A DNA stretch of 64,000 nt from Streptomyces muensis (GCF_021474425.1 NZ_JAKEIP010000004.1:52344-116343); one strand, 5' to 3'. Shown: positions 44,430 to 54,785, counted from the first letter of the stretch. Numbers and translations are program-made. The notes: generated by a model not told the origin, from the letters alone.

Positions 44430-45370
44430 GCCGTGCTCCGGGAGATCTACGACGAACTCATGTCGGAGTCGAGACTGCTGGTCGAGACCGAGCGGGACAA
44501 GGGTTTCAACCAGACGACTACGTTGTGGAAGCTGAGCCCCTTCAGTCGAAGGAGCGTACGCGGGCCGCCGTGGGCCAGAATGTGCAGTCGCTGGAGGAGA
44601 CGATGGCCAGGTTCGCCGACGACATCAGTATGTGTGCCTACAGACTGCTGAACTACCGGTTTGCCGCGACCCATTGGCCTCCGGAACACAAAGTGGAGAA
44701 AGGCCTCGCTGGACATCGACCGCGTCGGGACTGGTAGTGATCCGCAACCCTTTGTTCAACCCGCAACTTCGGAACGCACCGGTGGACCCCAGGACGCCGG
44801 CCAGGCGGGTGCGTGGGTGGAACGCGCAGCATCCGGAATCGCAGAAGGAGAAGGTGGCCGCGATCCGTGGTCGGGCCGTCGACGACCAAGTCACCGCTCA
44901 GGTCGCGGCGGACCTGCCGCAACGCCCGGCAGTGGCCCAGAAGGACCCCGCAGGTGCACGTCGAGACGATCGTCGGCCTTGCCCGCGACGAGGTGCCCCC
45001 CGGGGGGCCGCCAGGCGGCTGCTACACCGGCCCGACGTCGTGTTCAATGCGATGGGCGACGACCGAGCACGCGGCGGGTCCGCCAGGCCCAGGTCGAACG
45101 CAGGTTCCAGGCCCGTGAGGAGTGCGAGCGGGCCGGCAAACTCGCCCCCGCGCTCCGGCAGTTGACGCGAACGGCCGAGTTCCTGGACCTGGTCCGGGAC
45201 CGCCATGCCTTCGCGGCCGCCGCCAGGCGGACCATGTCCGACAACGACAAGGCCGTCCTGCGGGAGAACGTGGCCAGGGTGCGCCACGCCGGAGAGAATC
45301 GAACACACTGCCGGTACCGCCGACGTGGGCGTGGCCGAGGCGCTGGTGCGGCTCCTGCGAGGCGAGTGAA
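44430..45370 (+). pseudogene. Decayed DUF6192-like gene
   Basis: Forward-frame pieces in order read YDELMSESRLLVETERDKGF, then MARFADDISMCAYRLLNYRFAATHWPPE, VVIRNPLFNPQLRNAPVDPRTPARRV, ESQKEKVAAIRGRAVDDQVTAQVAADL, VVFNAMGDDRARG, and LTRTAEFLDLVRDRHAFAAAARRTM...DNDKAVLRENVARVR. The order and content match a Streptomyces protein family that I recall as DUF6192, a long helical protein of unknown function. Several frame changes are needed, so the gene is dead. The family name is from memory. Confidence 0.55.
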
Positions 45371-45419
45371 CTGGGCGCTCCAGAAGGGAGCGCGACCGAC
45401 TCCGCATACCGACGCCCGG

Positions 45420-45690
45420 CATACCGACTCGATCCGGTTGGCCCGGTGGCCATCGAGACCTCCCACGACCTGCTGATCGCCTGCCTTCGTACGACCGGTC
45501 GCCCCATCCATGCGATCGATCCGGTGGCCGCCGACCGCTACCGCGACGGCATTCGGTCGCACGCAAGAAGTCCGACCATCTCGACGCATGGTCCTCGCGA
45601 ACATCCTGCGGACCGACGCAGTTGGAGGCCGCACGCACCAGCGCCCACGGCTTCGCCGACGCCACGTCCGATAACTCACCCCGGAGCCGT
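45420..45690 (+). pseudogene. Fragment of an IS110-family transposase
   Basis: VGPVAIETSHDLLIACLRTTGRPIHAIDPVAADRYRDG is the N-terminal DEDD region of IS110 transposases (VAIET...LRATGRPVFAINPM). After a frame change the expected MVLANILRTDA continues. The rest of the gene and its ends are absent. Confidence 0.65.
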
Positions 45691-46067
45691 TCCACCTCCC
45701 CGACTACAGACACGGAAGGCACTCACCACCAGTCCCGATCACCCAAGGCGGGGCGAAGGTGGCGATACGGCCGCACCGGCATGGCGGGCACACCGCCCGG
45801 AAATTCTCGTCATACATCAGCCCAGACCTGGGCGCCCATGCGAGCGGGCGCGCCAGGGGCACCGGTCCTTGCTCGTACGGCACCGACGGCAGCGCATGCC
45901 GTAGCCGACACAGACGACTGTCGGCCGGATCCCGACTCGCTACCAGCACAAACCCCCGGGGGAGCTCTGTTCGGTCCTCCACCAGCTCCGCGTCCCAGCT
46001 GGCCTCAGGGATGTCACGTCGCCTCAACACCGCGTTCGGCATGCCACGACGTCGGTGCCCAAACGAG
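45691..46067. other. Gene-poor debris region
   Basis: No supported gene was found here. A 112-codon minus-strand frame at 45704-46042 contains VRRRDIPEASWDAELVED but has no recognised homology and no ribosome-binding site. It may be remnant coding DNA. Confidence 0.3.
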
Positions 46068-46733
46068 TCAGCCAGGTCGCTTCAGCGGCGGCGTGAGTCC
46101 GGGCCCCAGCAGGTCCAGAGCGTGGCGGACCAAATCCGTCAAATCCTCAGAGGGATCACCCTGGCCGCGCAACCAGTGTTCCTTCGCGGTCTGCAGCGCC
46201 GCCTGCACGACGCTGACGACCAGCCGTGGGCGCATGTCGGCATCCGGACTCGCTCCCATGCGTTCGGCCAGCAGGCCGGCAAGGTTGTGACTCTCTTCTG
46301 TGGTTCGCTCCAGGCTCTTGGCCAGAAGGGCGGGCGTGGTGATGATCAGTCTTTGCAGCCGCAGGTAGCGTCCACTGTCTACCCCCTCGGCTCCGAGCGC
46401 GGCGAGCACAGAGGCGCGCAGTGCTTCCAGCGGAGATTCTCCGGCCGGCCGACGGGCGAGCTCACCAGCCACGATGGCGTGGTAGTCGTCCTCGTACCCC
46501 AGGACCACGCCTTCCTTCGAGCCGAAGTAACGGGTGAGGGTGCGCGCCGAGACGCCCACGACGGCGGCGATGTCCTCCAAGGTCGTGGCGTGAAACCCGT
46601 CGCGCTCGTAGAGATCCATCGCAGCCTCCATCAAGGCTGCGCGCGTGACCTGCTTCTTGCGTTCGCGCAGCCCCTCTGGGGCGGTGCCGTCTGCCCTCAC
46701 CGCCGATTCGTGCGCTGCCCGTGGATCATGCAT
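46068..46733 (-). CDS. TetR-family regulator divergent from a P450
   Basis: A 221-residue repressor. The helix-turn-helix is TLEDIAAVVGVSARTLTRYFGSKEGVV (about residues 41-67) after a basic LRERKKQVTRAALMEAA start. The ligand domain is the AcrR-like C-terminal type. It is divergent from the P450 gene, 158 bases away, and probably controls it. The start at 46733 lacks a strong ribosome-binding site; a longer frame to 46781 exists. Confidence 0.88.
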   Translation of the reverse strand: MHDPRAAHESAVRADGTAPEGLRERKKQVTRAALMEAAMDLYERDGFHATTLEDIAAVVGVSARTLTRYFGSKEGVVLGYEDDYHAIVAGELARRPAGESPLEALRASVLAALGAEGVDSGRYLRLQRLIITTPALLAKSLERTTEESHNLAGLLAERMGASPDADMRPRLVVSVVQAALQTAKEHWLRGQGDPSEDLTDLVRHALDLLGPGLTPPLKRPG

Positions 46734-46891
46734 CGCCGCAGAGTAGCCCCGGCCGTCACCAAGGGCAACCGAACCGGCCAATCACCGACCGGGGGTATCG
46801 CCATCTCTTCCCGACCGCTAATCTGTCAGTAACGGCCATTTGTCCGTGATGGACAGACGGCTCTCTGCTTCGATTCGAGGAGAGACCCCTC

Positions 46892-48145
46892 GTGGCATCC
46901 GCGCACGCCCCTCATCCCATCCCTGACGCCCCGCTCCCCCTCCCTCTTCCCCGCGAACAGGAATGTCCCTTCACGCCGGCTCCGGAAATCGCTCGCATCC
47001 GAACGGACTTTCCGGTGGTCAGGGTCACCAGTCCGACAGGCATCGAGGCATGGCTGGTCACCCGCTACAGCGATGTGCGCGAGGTGCTCGGCGACCCGGA
47101 TCGTTTCAGCAACCGGTCTGGGCAAGTCGGACACGTGCTCGCCAACACGCCGCCCGACGCTCCGGTCCCGGCGGGCTGGTTCGCGAGGATGGACGGAGCT
47201 GAACACCTGCGGTTCCGCCGGCTGCTCGGCCCGGAACTCTCCGTCAAGCGTATGGAGCGGCTGCGCCCCGCAGTGCAGCTGCTGGTGGACGAACGTATCG
47301 ACGCACTCGCCGAGACGGCCCCGCCGGTGGACCTCTATCAGGGGTTCGCGGTACCGCTGACCTCCTCGATCATCGCCGAGTTGCTCGGTGTCCCCGCAGC
47401 CGACCGCCCCGTGTTCCAGAAAGCGGCCGCGACGCTCTTCGACCGGAACAGCGATGTCGAAGAGACCGAGGCGGCTATGGCCCCCCTGTTCAGCTACGTG
47501 GGCTCCCTGGTCGAACAGCGGCGGCACAAGCCCGGCGACGACCTGATCAGCCGGTTGATCACGCGCGGGACCGGCGGCGAGCAGCCGTTCTCGGACACGG
47601 AGTTGGCAGTGTCGGCCGCTGGACTGCTCATCGCGGGATTCGACACGACCGCCAGCATGATCAGTTACGGCATGCTGGCTCTGCTGCACCACTCCGACCA
47701 ACTCGCCCTGCTACGGGCTGACCCGTCCCTGATACCCGGCGCCGTGGAAGAACTCGTGCGGTATCTCGGCGTAGGTACCGGTCTCATGCGAGAGGCCACC
47801 CGCGACACAGAGATCGCGGGGCAGCGCATAGCAGCGGGGGACTTCGTCATCGCCGCCGCGCAGGCGGCCAACCACGATGTGCAGCACCTCCCCGACGCCG
47901 ACCGGCTCGATGTGACTCGTGCCTCCTCCCAGCACATCGGCTTCGGATACGGGCCGCACCAGTGTGTCGGCCAGCAACTGGCCCGTGTGGAGCTGAAGGT
48001 GGTGCTGGAGACCCTGCAGCGTCGGATCCCCACACTGCGCCTGGCCGTTCCGTTCGAGCAGATCGAGTTCAAGACCGACGCCGCGGTGACAGGCCCCGCG
48101 GCCCTGCCCGTGGCCTGGGATTCCGTACTGCCGGCGGGCCGCTGA
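46892..48145 (+). CDS. Cytochrome P450 (CYP105/107-like)
   Basis: A 417-residue soluble bacterial P450. The I-helix has AGFDTTAS near residue 248 with the Asp-Thr pair, the K-helix ExxR is in EELVR, and the heme loop is GFGYGPHQCVG with Cys358. The N-terminal PLPLPREQECPFTP start is like actinomycete CYP105/107 types. GAGGAGAG lies 8 bases before the GTG. No ferredoxin gene follows, so redox partners must come from elsewhere. Likely role: hydroxylation of a xenobiotic or specialised metabolite under TetR control. Confidence 0.93.
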   Translation: MASAHAPHPIPDAPLPLPLPREQECPFTPAPEIARIRTDFPVVRVTSPTGIEAWLVTRYSDVREVLGDPDRFSNRSGQVGHVLANTPPDAPVPAGWFARMDGAEHLRFRRLLGPELSVKRMERLRPAVQLLVDERIDALAETAPPVDLYQGFAVPLTSSIIAELLGVPAADRPVFQKAAATLFDRNSDVEETEAAMAPLFSYVGSLVEQRRHKPGDDLISRLITRGTGGEQPFSDTELAVSAAGLLIAGFDTTASMISYGMLALLHHSDQLALLRADPSLIPGAVEELVRYLGVGTGLMREATRDTEIAGQRIAAGDFVIAAAQAANHDVQHLPDADRLDVTRASSQHIGFGYGPHQCVGQQLARVELKVVLETLQRRIPTLRLAVPFEQIEFKTDAAVTGPAALPVAWDSVLPAGR

Positions 48146-48329
48146 CAGTGACGGGGCATCACGAATCGGCTGGGACGCCCAGAGAGGCGTCCGGCCCACG
48201 CGGGTCTGAGACGTGGCACGCCGGCAGCACGAGGTGTTGAGTTCCTCGCTGCGGATGGAGAGCCGCACCCATGCCACCGAGCAGGCGGCCCCCGTGGCGA
48301 CAAACATACTTGGCAGGAATGAGACTTAC

Positions 48330-48799
48330 AGGCCCGTTCCCTATCCATGGACCGACCAGTTCGATGCGCGGAAGGCGAGTGTCGGCATCGATGATGACCT
48401 GCACGTTTGCGAAGAACCGGTAGTTGCGGCTGGAGGCGCCGACCCTGCGGTCACGGACCGGGACCAGCGTGCCGTCCACGATCCACAGCCGGTCCGCGGC
48501 GTCGACGGGACGCGCGGTCGGCTCGGGCGCGAGGAGGGGCGCAGCCGCTGGACGACCCTGCACACCGTCGCCGACGACACCTCGAACGGTGGCGCGAATT
48601 GCCGCATGGTGAGGTTCGTCCGGTAGCAGACAGCCACCACCAGAAACCGGTCGGCAAGCGGCAGACACCACCGGCGGCCTATGCGCGGCCTTTCGCCACC
48701 TCGCTCCCGCACCACCTTCAACAACCGCTCGAACTGGTTCATCCGCAGCCCGTTGAACGTCTCCACCCACAGCGGATCAGCCCTCAACACCCCACGCAT
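48330..48799 (-). pseudogene. Frameshifted IS5-type transposase fragment
   Basis: The minus strand begins MRGVLRADPLWVETFNGLRMNQF and contains LADRFLVVAVCYRTNLTMRQFAPPFEVSSATVCRVVQRL, the helix-turn-helix of IS5/DDE-superfamily transposases. A shift then gives RLWIVDGTLVPVRDR and NYRFFANVQVIIDADTRL, the DDE catalytic region. The C-terminal third is missing. It abuts another remnant. Confidence 0.75.
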
Positions 48800-48829
48800 A
48801 CAAGGGAAATGCCCTGATCACAGCCTTGT

Positions 48830-49190
48830 GCAACACCCTTTGGCGCCAGGCGTTGTCGGTCAGCGCCCATGCGATGCGATTGATGCCGCAGGTGGTGAAA
48901 AAGGCTACGGCCCGGCGGAGGAAGTCTGCGCAGGTGCGCAGGTGACGGCCTTCTCGTCGCCGTGGACGCTGTGGGCGAGGCGGGTGTGGTCATCGACGGC
49001 GGAGTGGATGTAGTCGAAGCCCACGCTGCTTCGCCGGGCCCGGCCGGCCTTTCGGCCCAGGACCTCGTGGCCGCCGCCGTCGGGGATCCGGCCGAACTGC
49101 CCAGTCTTTCTCGGACCTGTTGGTCGGGAGTCACGTTCAACGCGATGCGCATCGGCGAGGGCGCCCGCCCGCCCTCGCCGACCTCCCCAA
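48830..49190 (-). pseudogene. IS481-family transposase fragment
   Basis: Reading leftwards the pieces are VTPDQQVRERLG, GRIPDGGGHEVLGRKAGRARRSSVGFDYIHSAVDDHTRLAHSVHGDEKA, and INRIAWALTDNAWR. This is the central catalytic core of IS481 integrases, with the conserved DDHTRLA and TDNA segments. Frame changes and missing ends show it is dead. Confidence 0.7.
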
Positions 49191-49192
49191 CG

Positions 49193-49257
49193 GGGGCCTC
49201 GTCGTCTTCTGTCCCGTCACCGCAACGGGGCCTCGTCGTCTTCTGTCCCGTCACCGC
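49193..49257 (+). repeat. Two tandem copies of a 34-base unit
   Basis: A 31-base identical segment starting GGGGCCTCGTCGTC occurs at 49193-49223 and 49227-49257, a 34-base period. It lies in the decayed DNA between the IS481 fragment and the SDR gene and is probably a small replication-slippage duplication. Confidence 0.7.
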
Positions 49258-49294
49258 CCTCGGTGGAGGGCACGTCGCCGGGAACGCACCCTCG

Positions 49295-50077
<783 letters not shown>

Positions 50078-50773
50078 TCAGGCTGCGGGCGGGGTTGCCC
50101 GCAGAAGTGCGGTGGTCATGCTGACCAGTTCGGCGAGAAAGATCTGATCGCCCGTGAGGTGTTCGACACCTGCCAGTGAACGACGGGCACGGTCTGCCAG
50201 GGCCGCGGAGATGAGGGTCAGGGCCAGATCGAGCCGCTCCCTGCGGAGAGGCTCCGCCAATCCGTCCGGCAGGACGTCGTCCATACGCTGAATGACATCC
50301 CAGTGGACGCTGCCGCGCAGCTCCGGATGCGGGACGCGGGAGCGGATCCCGCTCTCGTGGCTCAGTTGGGCGGCGACACACAACCGACGTCGGCCGCGTT
50401 CGGTGCCCAGTTCCTCTGCCTGTGCCAGTACCAGGGCACGGACCGCTTCCTGCCCGTCGAGTCCCTCTACTCCCTCTACGGCAGGTTCGACGGCGGAGCC
50501 TCGCGAGGTTTTGACGAGGCCCGTCAACACACTGTCCGTGCGCTCGTGATGCAGAGCCATCACCGCGTCGAGAAGTCCCCTCCGCGATCCGAAGTGGTAC
50601 TGCACGGCTGATGGGTTGCTCTGCCCCGCCGAACGGACGATGTCGCGCATCTGACCCCCGTCGACCCCGTCCCTGGCGAAGATTTCCTCTGCGGCACGGA
50701 TGAGCTTGTCCCGTGTCTGCGTGGTGGACGCTCTCACCGTTCTCGACATCAAATTCGTACCAATACTTGACAT
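50078..50773 (-). CDS. TetR-family regulator
   Basis: A 231-residue repressor. The helix-turn-helix is QMRDIVRSAGQSNPSAVQYHFGSRRGLLDAV. It is upstream of and cotranscribed with the SDR gene, which it probably regulates. The ATG at 50773 or 50749 could be the start; neither has a clear ribosome-binding site. The upstream AT-rich stretch 50758-50775 (TTGACATTATTAATT on the plus strand) may hold the promoter or operator. Confidence 0.88.
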   Translation of the reverse strand: MSSIGTNLMSRTVRASTTQTRDKLIRAAEEIFARDGVDGGQMRDIVRSAGQSNPSAVQYHFGSRRGLLDAVMALHHERTDSVLTGLVKTSRGSAVEPAVEGVEGLDGQEAVRALVLAQAEELGTERGRRRLCVAAQLSHESGIRSRVPHPELRGSVHWDVIQRMDDVLPDGLAEPLRRERLDLALTLISAALADRARRSLAGVEHLTGDQIFLAELVSMTTALLRATPPAA

Positions 50774-50830
50774 TATTAATTCTGGAGCCGTACACGGCCG
50801 CTGGTGCCTCTGGGGAAGCGATTCACTCTC

Positions 50831-51700
50831 TCAGAGAAACGCTATGTCCGGCAGGTTCGTCAGTTCAGCCGAACGCTCCCACAGTCGACGGGCCAGGTCG
50901 GGCTCGTCCACCTGTGGATTCGTCGATTTCCCGGGCTTGAGGCGGTTGAAGTACTTTCCGTTGACGGCAGCCGCGTCGGGGGTGGTGGCCAGGTGGAGCA
51001 GCGGTTCGGCGCCCTGTTCGGGCGTGGATGTCATGGCCTTGAACAGACGCGTCCCCATCAGCGCCGACATCATCGCGCTGTCCCGAGCGACGTCGCTGGC
51101 CACGACACCGGGATGGAAGGCCGAGGTGGTCAACCTCGTTTCCCGCGAACGGCGAGCGAGTTCCCGAGTGAAGATCACAGTCGCGAGCTTGGCCGTCGCA
51201 TAGGCGCTCCGCCAGTGGTAACGCCGCCGCGTGCCGTCGAGGTCGTCCAGATCGAGCCGCCCCTTGAGATGATCCATGCTGGCCGTGTTCACCACTCTGG
51301 CGCTCTGCGGGGCCTGCGCCAGCCTGTTCAGGAGCAGGTTGGTCAGGAGGAAGGGCGCAAGGTGATTGACCTGGAAGGTCAGCTCGTGGCCATCCCGGCT
51401 CTCGTTGCGTGAGGTGTACCACCCACCCGCGTTGTTGGCCAGGACGTCGATACGGGGGTAGATCTCCAGCAGTTCACGGGCCAGGCGCCGTACGTCGTCC
51501 AGGTCGCCGTAGTCCACCACATGCGCCATCGCACCGATGCCCCGGGCTACCGACGTGGTCTTCTCCAGAGATCTGCCGACGACGGCGACCCTGGCCCCGA
51601 GGGCCGCGAAGCGTCGAGCCGCAGCGGCTCCGATCCCCGAACTCGCGCCGGTCACGACAACCGTGCGGCCGCGAAGATCCATCTTCGCACCTTCACTCAT
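50831..51700 (-). CDS. Short-chain dehydrogenase (retinol dehydrogenase-like)
   Basis: A 289-residue SDR. TGASSGIG lies at 17-24, NNAG at 89-92, and Tyr167/Lys171 in SAYATAK. The substrate loop between 140 and 165 and the C-terminal extension (QVDEPDLARRLWERSAELT) fit the retinol/WW-oxidoreductase-like group common in actinomycetes. The substrate is unknown. It is followed downstream by the TetR/SDR pair on the same strand and preceded by another TetR gene, 69 bases away. Confidence 0.87.
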   Translation of the reverse strand: MSEGAKMDLRGRTVVVTGASSGIGAAAARRFAALGARVAVVGRSLEKTTSVARGIGAMAHVVDYGDLDDVRRLARELLEIYPRIDVLANNAGGWYTSRNESRDGHELTFQVNHLAPFLLTNLLLNRLAQAPQSARVVNTASMDHLKGRLDLDDLDGTRRRYHWRSAYATAKLATVIFTRELARRSRETRLTTSAFHPGVVASDVARDSAMMSALMGTRLFKAMTSTPEQGAEPLLHLATTPDAAAVNGKYFNRLKPGKSTNPQVDEPDLARRLWERSAELTNLPDIAFL

Positions 51701-51769
51701 CACGAACTGTTCCCTTTCCGCCTCTTTGGTAGGACGGCGAGCAACAGGGGAGTCGACGCTCGCCGGGAG

Positions 51770-52330
51770 TCACTGAGCAGGGGCGACCAAACGCCGCACC
51801 GCCTCCTGGACGACCTCGACGCAACGCCCTTCGGTGAGGCCGTCAGTCCCGGAGGCCTTGGCCCAGAAAGTGGAGATGGCGAGAATCACCTGCAACAGTT
51901 CGCCGGGATCCCATGTCGCATCGACGATGCCGGCCGCCTGGGCCCTGCGTACGGCGGCGAGCTTCAGTTCCTGATGGGCGAGGACGCTGTCGACCATCAG
52001 GGCCCGTTCACACTGGGCGTCCAGCCGTATCCACGCCATCATCCTCAAGTCGTCCGGGTGCCGGAAGAAGTACGCCGCGAGGCGACCTGCGTAGGTCACC
52101 AGATCGTTGGCCTCTATATCGACCGCCATCGAACTGCGCTCGATGGCGCCGCGAACAGCCTCGTCGAAGAGTGCCTGCTTGTCGCCGAAGTACGCGTAGA
52201 GCCGCTCCTTGCTGGCTCCGGCGTTCCTCGCGATCCGGTCGATGCGGGCACCGTCGACGCCATGGCGGGTGAACTCGTCCCTGGCGGCCTCGAGAATTCG
52301 CTGCCTCGCCTCCGCGCCTGTCCTTCTCAT
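51770..52330 (-). CDS. TetR-family regulator
   Basis: A 186-residue repressor. The helix-turn-helix is ARIDRIARNAGASKERLYAYFGDKQALFDEAV, the C-terminus a TetR_C-like helical domain. It is divergent from the VOC gene; a 16-base perfect inverted repeat at 52348-52363 lies 18 bases before its start. It probably represses itself, the SDR downstream, and the VOC/dienelactone hydrolase genes. The frame runs on to 52390 through the operator, so the shorter start is preferred. Confidence 0.9.
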   Translation of the reverse strand: MRRTGAEARQRILEAARDEFTRHGVDGARIDRIARNAGASKERLYAYFGDKQALFDEAVRGAIERSSMAVDIEANDLVTYAGRLAAYFFRHPDDLRMMAWIRLDAQCERALMVDSVLAHQELKLAAVRRAQAAGIVDATWDPGELLQVILAISTFWAKASGTDGLTEGRCVEVVQEAVRRLVAPAQ

Positions 52331-52347
52331 ACGACCGAGTCTACATA

Positions 52348-52363
52348 CAAACAAGTTTGTTTG
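52348..52363. promoter_or_regulatory. Perfect inverted repeat, probable TetR operator
   Basis: CAAACAA-GT-TTGTTTG is a 7-bp perfect inverted repeat in an AT-rich spot between divergent TetR and VOC genes. It starts 18 bases from the TetR start codon and ends 90 bases before the VOC start. Size and place fit a TetR dimer site. Confidence 0.75.
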
Positions 52364-52452
52364 ACTTGCCTGGTCGCATCCTGCTTCCATCTGACGAGCT
52401 GGTTGTCCGCCTCACACCTGCGACAGCTCTTGCGCCTCGTGAAAGGAAACCC

Positions 52453-52944
52453 ATGACGAGCACAGCCCCGCCCGTCAGCTTCTCCCATGTCGGCGTCACG
52501 GTTCCCGACCTGTCCGCAGCCATCGAGTGGTACGGCCGCGTTCTGGGGATGTACCTGCTCAAAGGGCCGATCGAGGTGGTCGAGGACGATTCGTCTCGCG
52601 GACGGGCCGTGGCCAGCATCTACGGAACGGACTTCCAGAGGTTCCGATTCGCCCACCTCTGCGGTCCTGACGGGGTCGGCCTGGAGCTGTTCCACTTCGA
52701 CAACCCCCCGACGACCCCGCGAGAGAACAATTTCGAATACTGGCGCACCGGGATGCATCACTTCGGTGTCACCGCGAGGGATGTCCACGCGACCGCCGAG
52801 CGCATCGCCTCCGAGGGCGGCCGTATCCGCTCGGCCCCCCTGGTGATCGACCCGGGCAAGGGATATGCGGTGATCTACTGCGAGGACCCGTGGGGCACCG
52901 TCATCGAGGTGTGCTCCCATCCCTACGCGCAGATGTGGGCGTAG
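52453..52944 (+). CDS. VOC-superfamily (glyoxalase/dioxygenase-like) protein
   Basis: A 163-residue protein with two beta-alpha-beta-beta-beta modules. His12 in SFSHVGVTVPDL, Glu and His in LELFHF, and the second-module ligands in MHHFGVTA and GTVIEVCSH suggest a metal site. Members include glyoxalase I, fosfomycin proteins and extradiol dioxygenases. AAGGA lies 6 bases before ATG 52453. The dienelactone hydrolase gene follows 73 bases later, so the pair may act on the same unsaturated or lactone compound. Confidence 0.87.
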   Translation: MTSTAPPVSFSHVGVTVPDLSAAIEWYGRVLGMYLLKGPIEVVEDDSSRGRAVASIYGTDFQRFRFAHLCGPDGVGLELFHFDNPPTTPRENNFEYWRTGMHHFGVTARDVHATAERIASEGGRIRSAPLVIDPGKGYAVIYCEDPWGTVIEVCSHPYAQMWA

Positions 52945-53017
52945 GGCTCACCGGACACCACGCGACCGGACCGTCACCTGGTCGATTCACGCTTACCCAG
53001 TGATTGAGAGACACGCC

Positions 53018-53773
53018 ATGGCCGACGTACACGGATCCTCCGTCGACATCATCACGCCGGACGGCCGGGCCGACGCCTATATCGCCCATCCCGATGACGG
53101 AGCACGCCATCCCGCTGTCCTGATGTTCATGGACGCCTTCGGACTGCGTCCCCATCTGAAGTCGATGGCCGACCGACTCGCCTCCTCCGGATACACGGTC
53201 CTGGTCCCGAACGTGTTCTATCGGAATGGCCGCGCACCCGTGGTCGACCTTCCCGGGTTCATCGATCCCGCCGAGCGCCCGGAGATCTTCCGGAGTCTGC
53301 GGCCCGCTGCCGAAGCCCTCACGTCCGAGAGGTTCGTGGAAGATTCCGGGGCATACCTCGATTGGCTGGCCGCCCACCCCTTGGTCGCGGCGGGCAAGAT
53401 GGGCGTCAGCGGCTACTGCATGGGGGCCGCGCTTGCTCTGCGCGCTGCCGGGACGTACCCGGGCCGCGTGGCAGCCGCGGCCGGCTTCCACGGCGCGTAC
53501 CTCGCCACGGACGCGCCGGACAGTCCGCACCTGCTCGCCGACCGCGTCACAGCCGAGCTCTACTTCGGTCATGCCGACCAGGACGCCACCAACCCCGCCG
53601 AGCAGATCGACCGCCTCGACAAGGCCCTCATGGCGGCGGGCGTCTCACACCGCACCGAGGTCTACACCGGAGCCCCTCACGGATTCACCCAGGCCGACAC
53701 CGCGATGTACGACGCCAAGGCGACCGAGCGACACTGGACGGCCCTGCTCGCGCTCTTCGCTCGCACGCTCTGA
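53018..53773 (+). CDS. Dienelactone hydrolase family protein
   Basis: A 251-residue alpha/beta hydrolase. The nucleophile is Cys134 in VSGYCMGA, the acid Asp187 or 189 in GHADQD, and His221 in APHGF. The Cys nucleophile (not Ser) is characteristic of the dienelactone hydrolase group, which opens lactones in chlorocatechol-type pathways. A possible role is lactone opening after the VOC enzyme. It ends 286 bases before the two-component genes. Confidence 0.87.
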   Translation: MADVHGSSVDIITPDGRADAYIAHPDDGARHPAVLMFMDAFGLRPHLKSMADRLASSGYTVLVPNVFYRNGRAPVVDLPGFIDPAERPEIFRSLRPAAEALTSERFVEDSGAYLDWLAAHPLVAAGKMGVSGYCMGAALALRAAGTYPGRVAAAAGFHGAYLATDAPDSPHLLADRVTAELYFGHADQDATNPAEQIDRLDKALMAAGVSHRTEVYTGAPHGFTQADTAMYDAKATERHWTALLALFARTL

Positions 53774-54059
53774 TTCGGGCGGCCCCGCCGGCCGAAGGCA
53801 CCAGGTGTTCGCGCGCACGAGCTTCCTCACTCCGCGAAGGTCGATCCGGACCGGCGGAAGAGTGGCGGCAGGCGTCAATGTGGCTTCGGGCCCGCCGTGA
53901 CGTCACCGATGGGTTCTCCTCACGTGTCACCGTCGCGACGACGCCCCGCGCAGGTATCGGTGCGCCGGTTCCCGACGGATCGGCTCCCCGGTTGCCGATC
54001 CGCAGGCCCCGCCAAGTCCCGGCACAGCAAGCTCCAATCAACCCCGGCAGGATCGAACC

Positions 54060-54785
54060 ATGTCTGGTGCTTCCGGAAACAACGAGGACCTGATCCGCGT
54101 GCTGATCGTCGATGACGAGCCCGGGCTCGTCGAGACGTTGTCCGTGGCCGTCACCGAAGCGGGCTGGCGACCCTACTCGGCGGCCGACGGGGAGAGCGCG
54201 CTGCGCACCGCACGCGGTTGCGCGCCGCACGCCGTGGTCCTCGACGGGATGCTGCCCGACCTGGACGGTGTGCAGGTGCTCAGGCGTCTGCGGTACGAGA
54301 ACCCCCGACTGCCCGTTCTCATGCTCACCGCCCGGGACGCGCTGGAGCACCGCATCGAGGGACTCTCGGCCGGCGCCGACGACTATGTGACGAAGCCCTT
54401 CTCCCTGGAGGAGGTCGTTCTGCGGCTGCGCGGCCTGCTGCGCCGGGCCGGCGTCGAGGACGCGAGATCCGACGAGTTCGTATTGACCGTCGGCGATCTG
54501 GTCCTGATGGAGAAGACCCGCGAGGCGCACCGCGACGGCACGCCCATCGAGCTGACCGCCAAGGAGTTCGACCTGCTGTGGCTGCTGATGAGCCACCCGC
54601 GCCAGGTGCTGAGCAAGGCCCAGATCCTCGACCACGTGTGGAGCAGTTCCTTCGATGCCGGCGGCAACCTCGTGGAGGCGTACATCTCCAACCTCCGCAG
54701 GAAGATCGACAAGGGCCGGGCTCCGATGATCCGGACCCTGCGCAGGATGGGGTACACCATCCGCCCGGCCGAGGAGGGCAGATGA
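54060..54785 (+). CDS. OmpR-family response regulator
   Basis: A 241-residue regulator. The receiver domain has acidic Asp18-19, phosphorylated Asp62 in VVLDGMLPD, Thr90 and Lys112 in TKPF. The winged-helix DNA-binding domain includes ELTAKEFDLLWLLMSHPRQVLSKAQILDHVW and VEAYISNLRRKID. It overlaps the histidine kinase start by ATGA. It likely controls the DUF3500 gene downstream or cell-envelope genes elsewhere. Confidence 0.95.
   Translation: MSGASGNNEDLIRVLIVDDEPGLVETLSVAVTEAGWRPYSAADGESALRTARGCAPHAVVLDGMLPDLDGVQVLRRLRYENPRLPVLMLTARDALEHRIEGLSAGADDYVTKPFSLEEVVLRLRGLLRRAGVEDARSDEFVLTVGDLVLMEKTREAHRDGTPIELTAKEFDLLWLLMSHPRQVLSKAQILDHVWSSSFDAGGNLVEAYISNLRRKIDKGRAPMIRTLRRMGYTIRPAEEGR

Noticed and set aside
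45704..46042. Minus-strand frame of 112 codons
   Set aside because: No homology, no ribosome-binding site, and it lies in DNA full of gene fragments. It could be a remnant but not a supported gene.
49193..49257. A CRISPR-like repeat
   Set aside because: Only two abutting copies of a 34-base unit, with no spacers and no cas genes nearby; a tandem duplication is enough.
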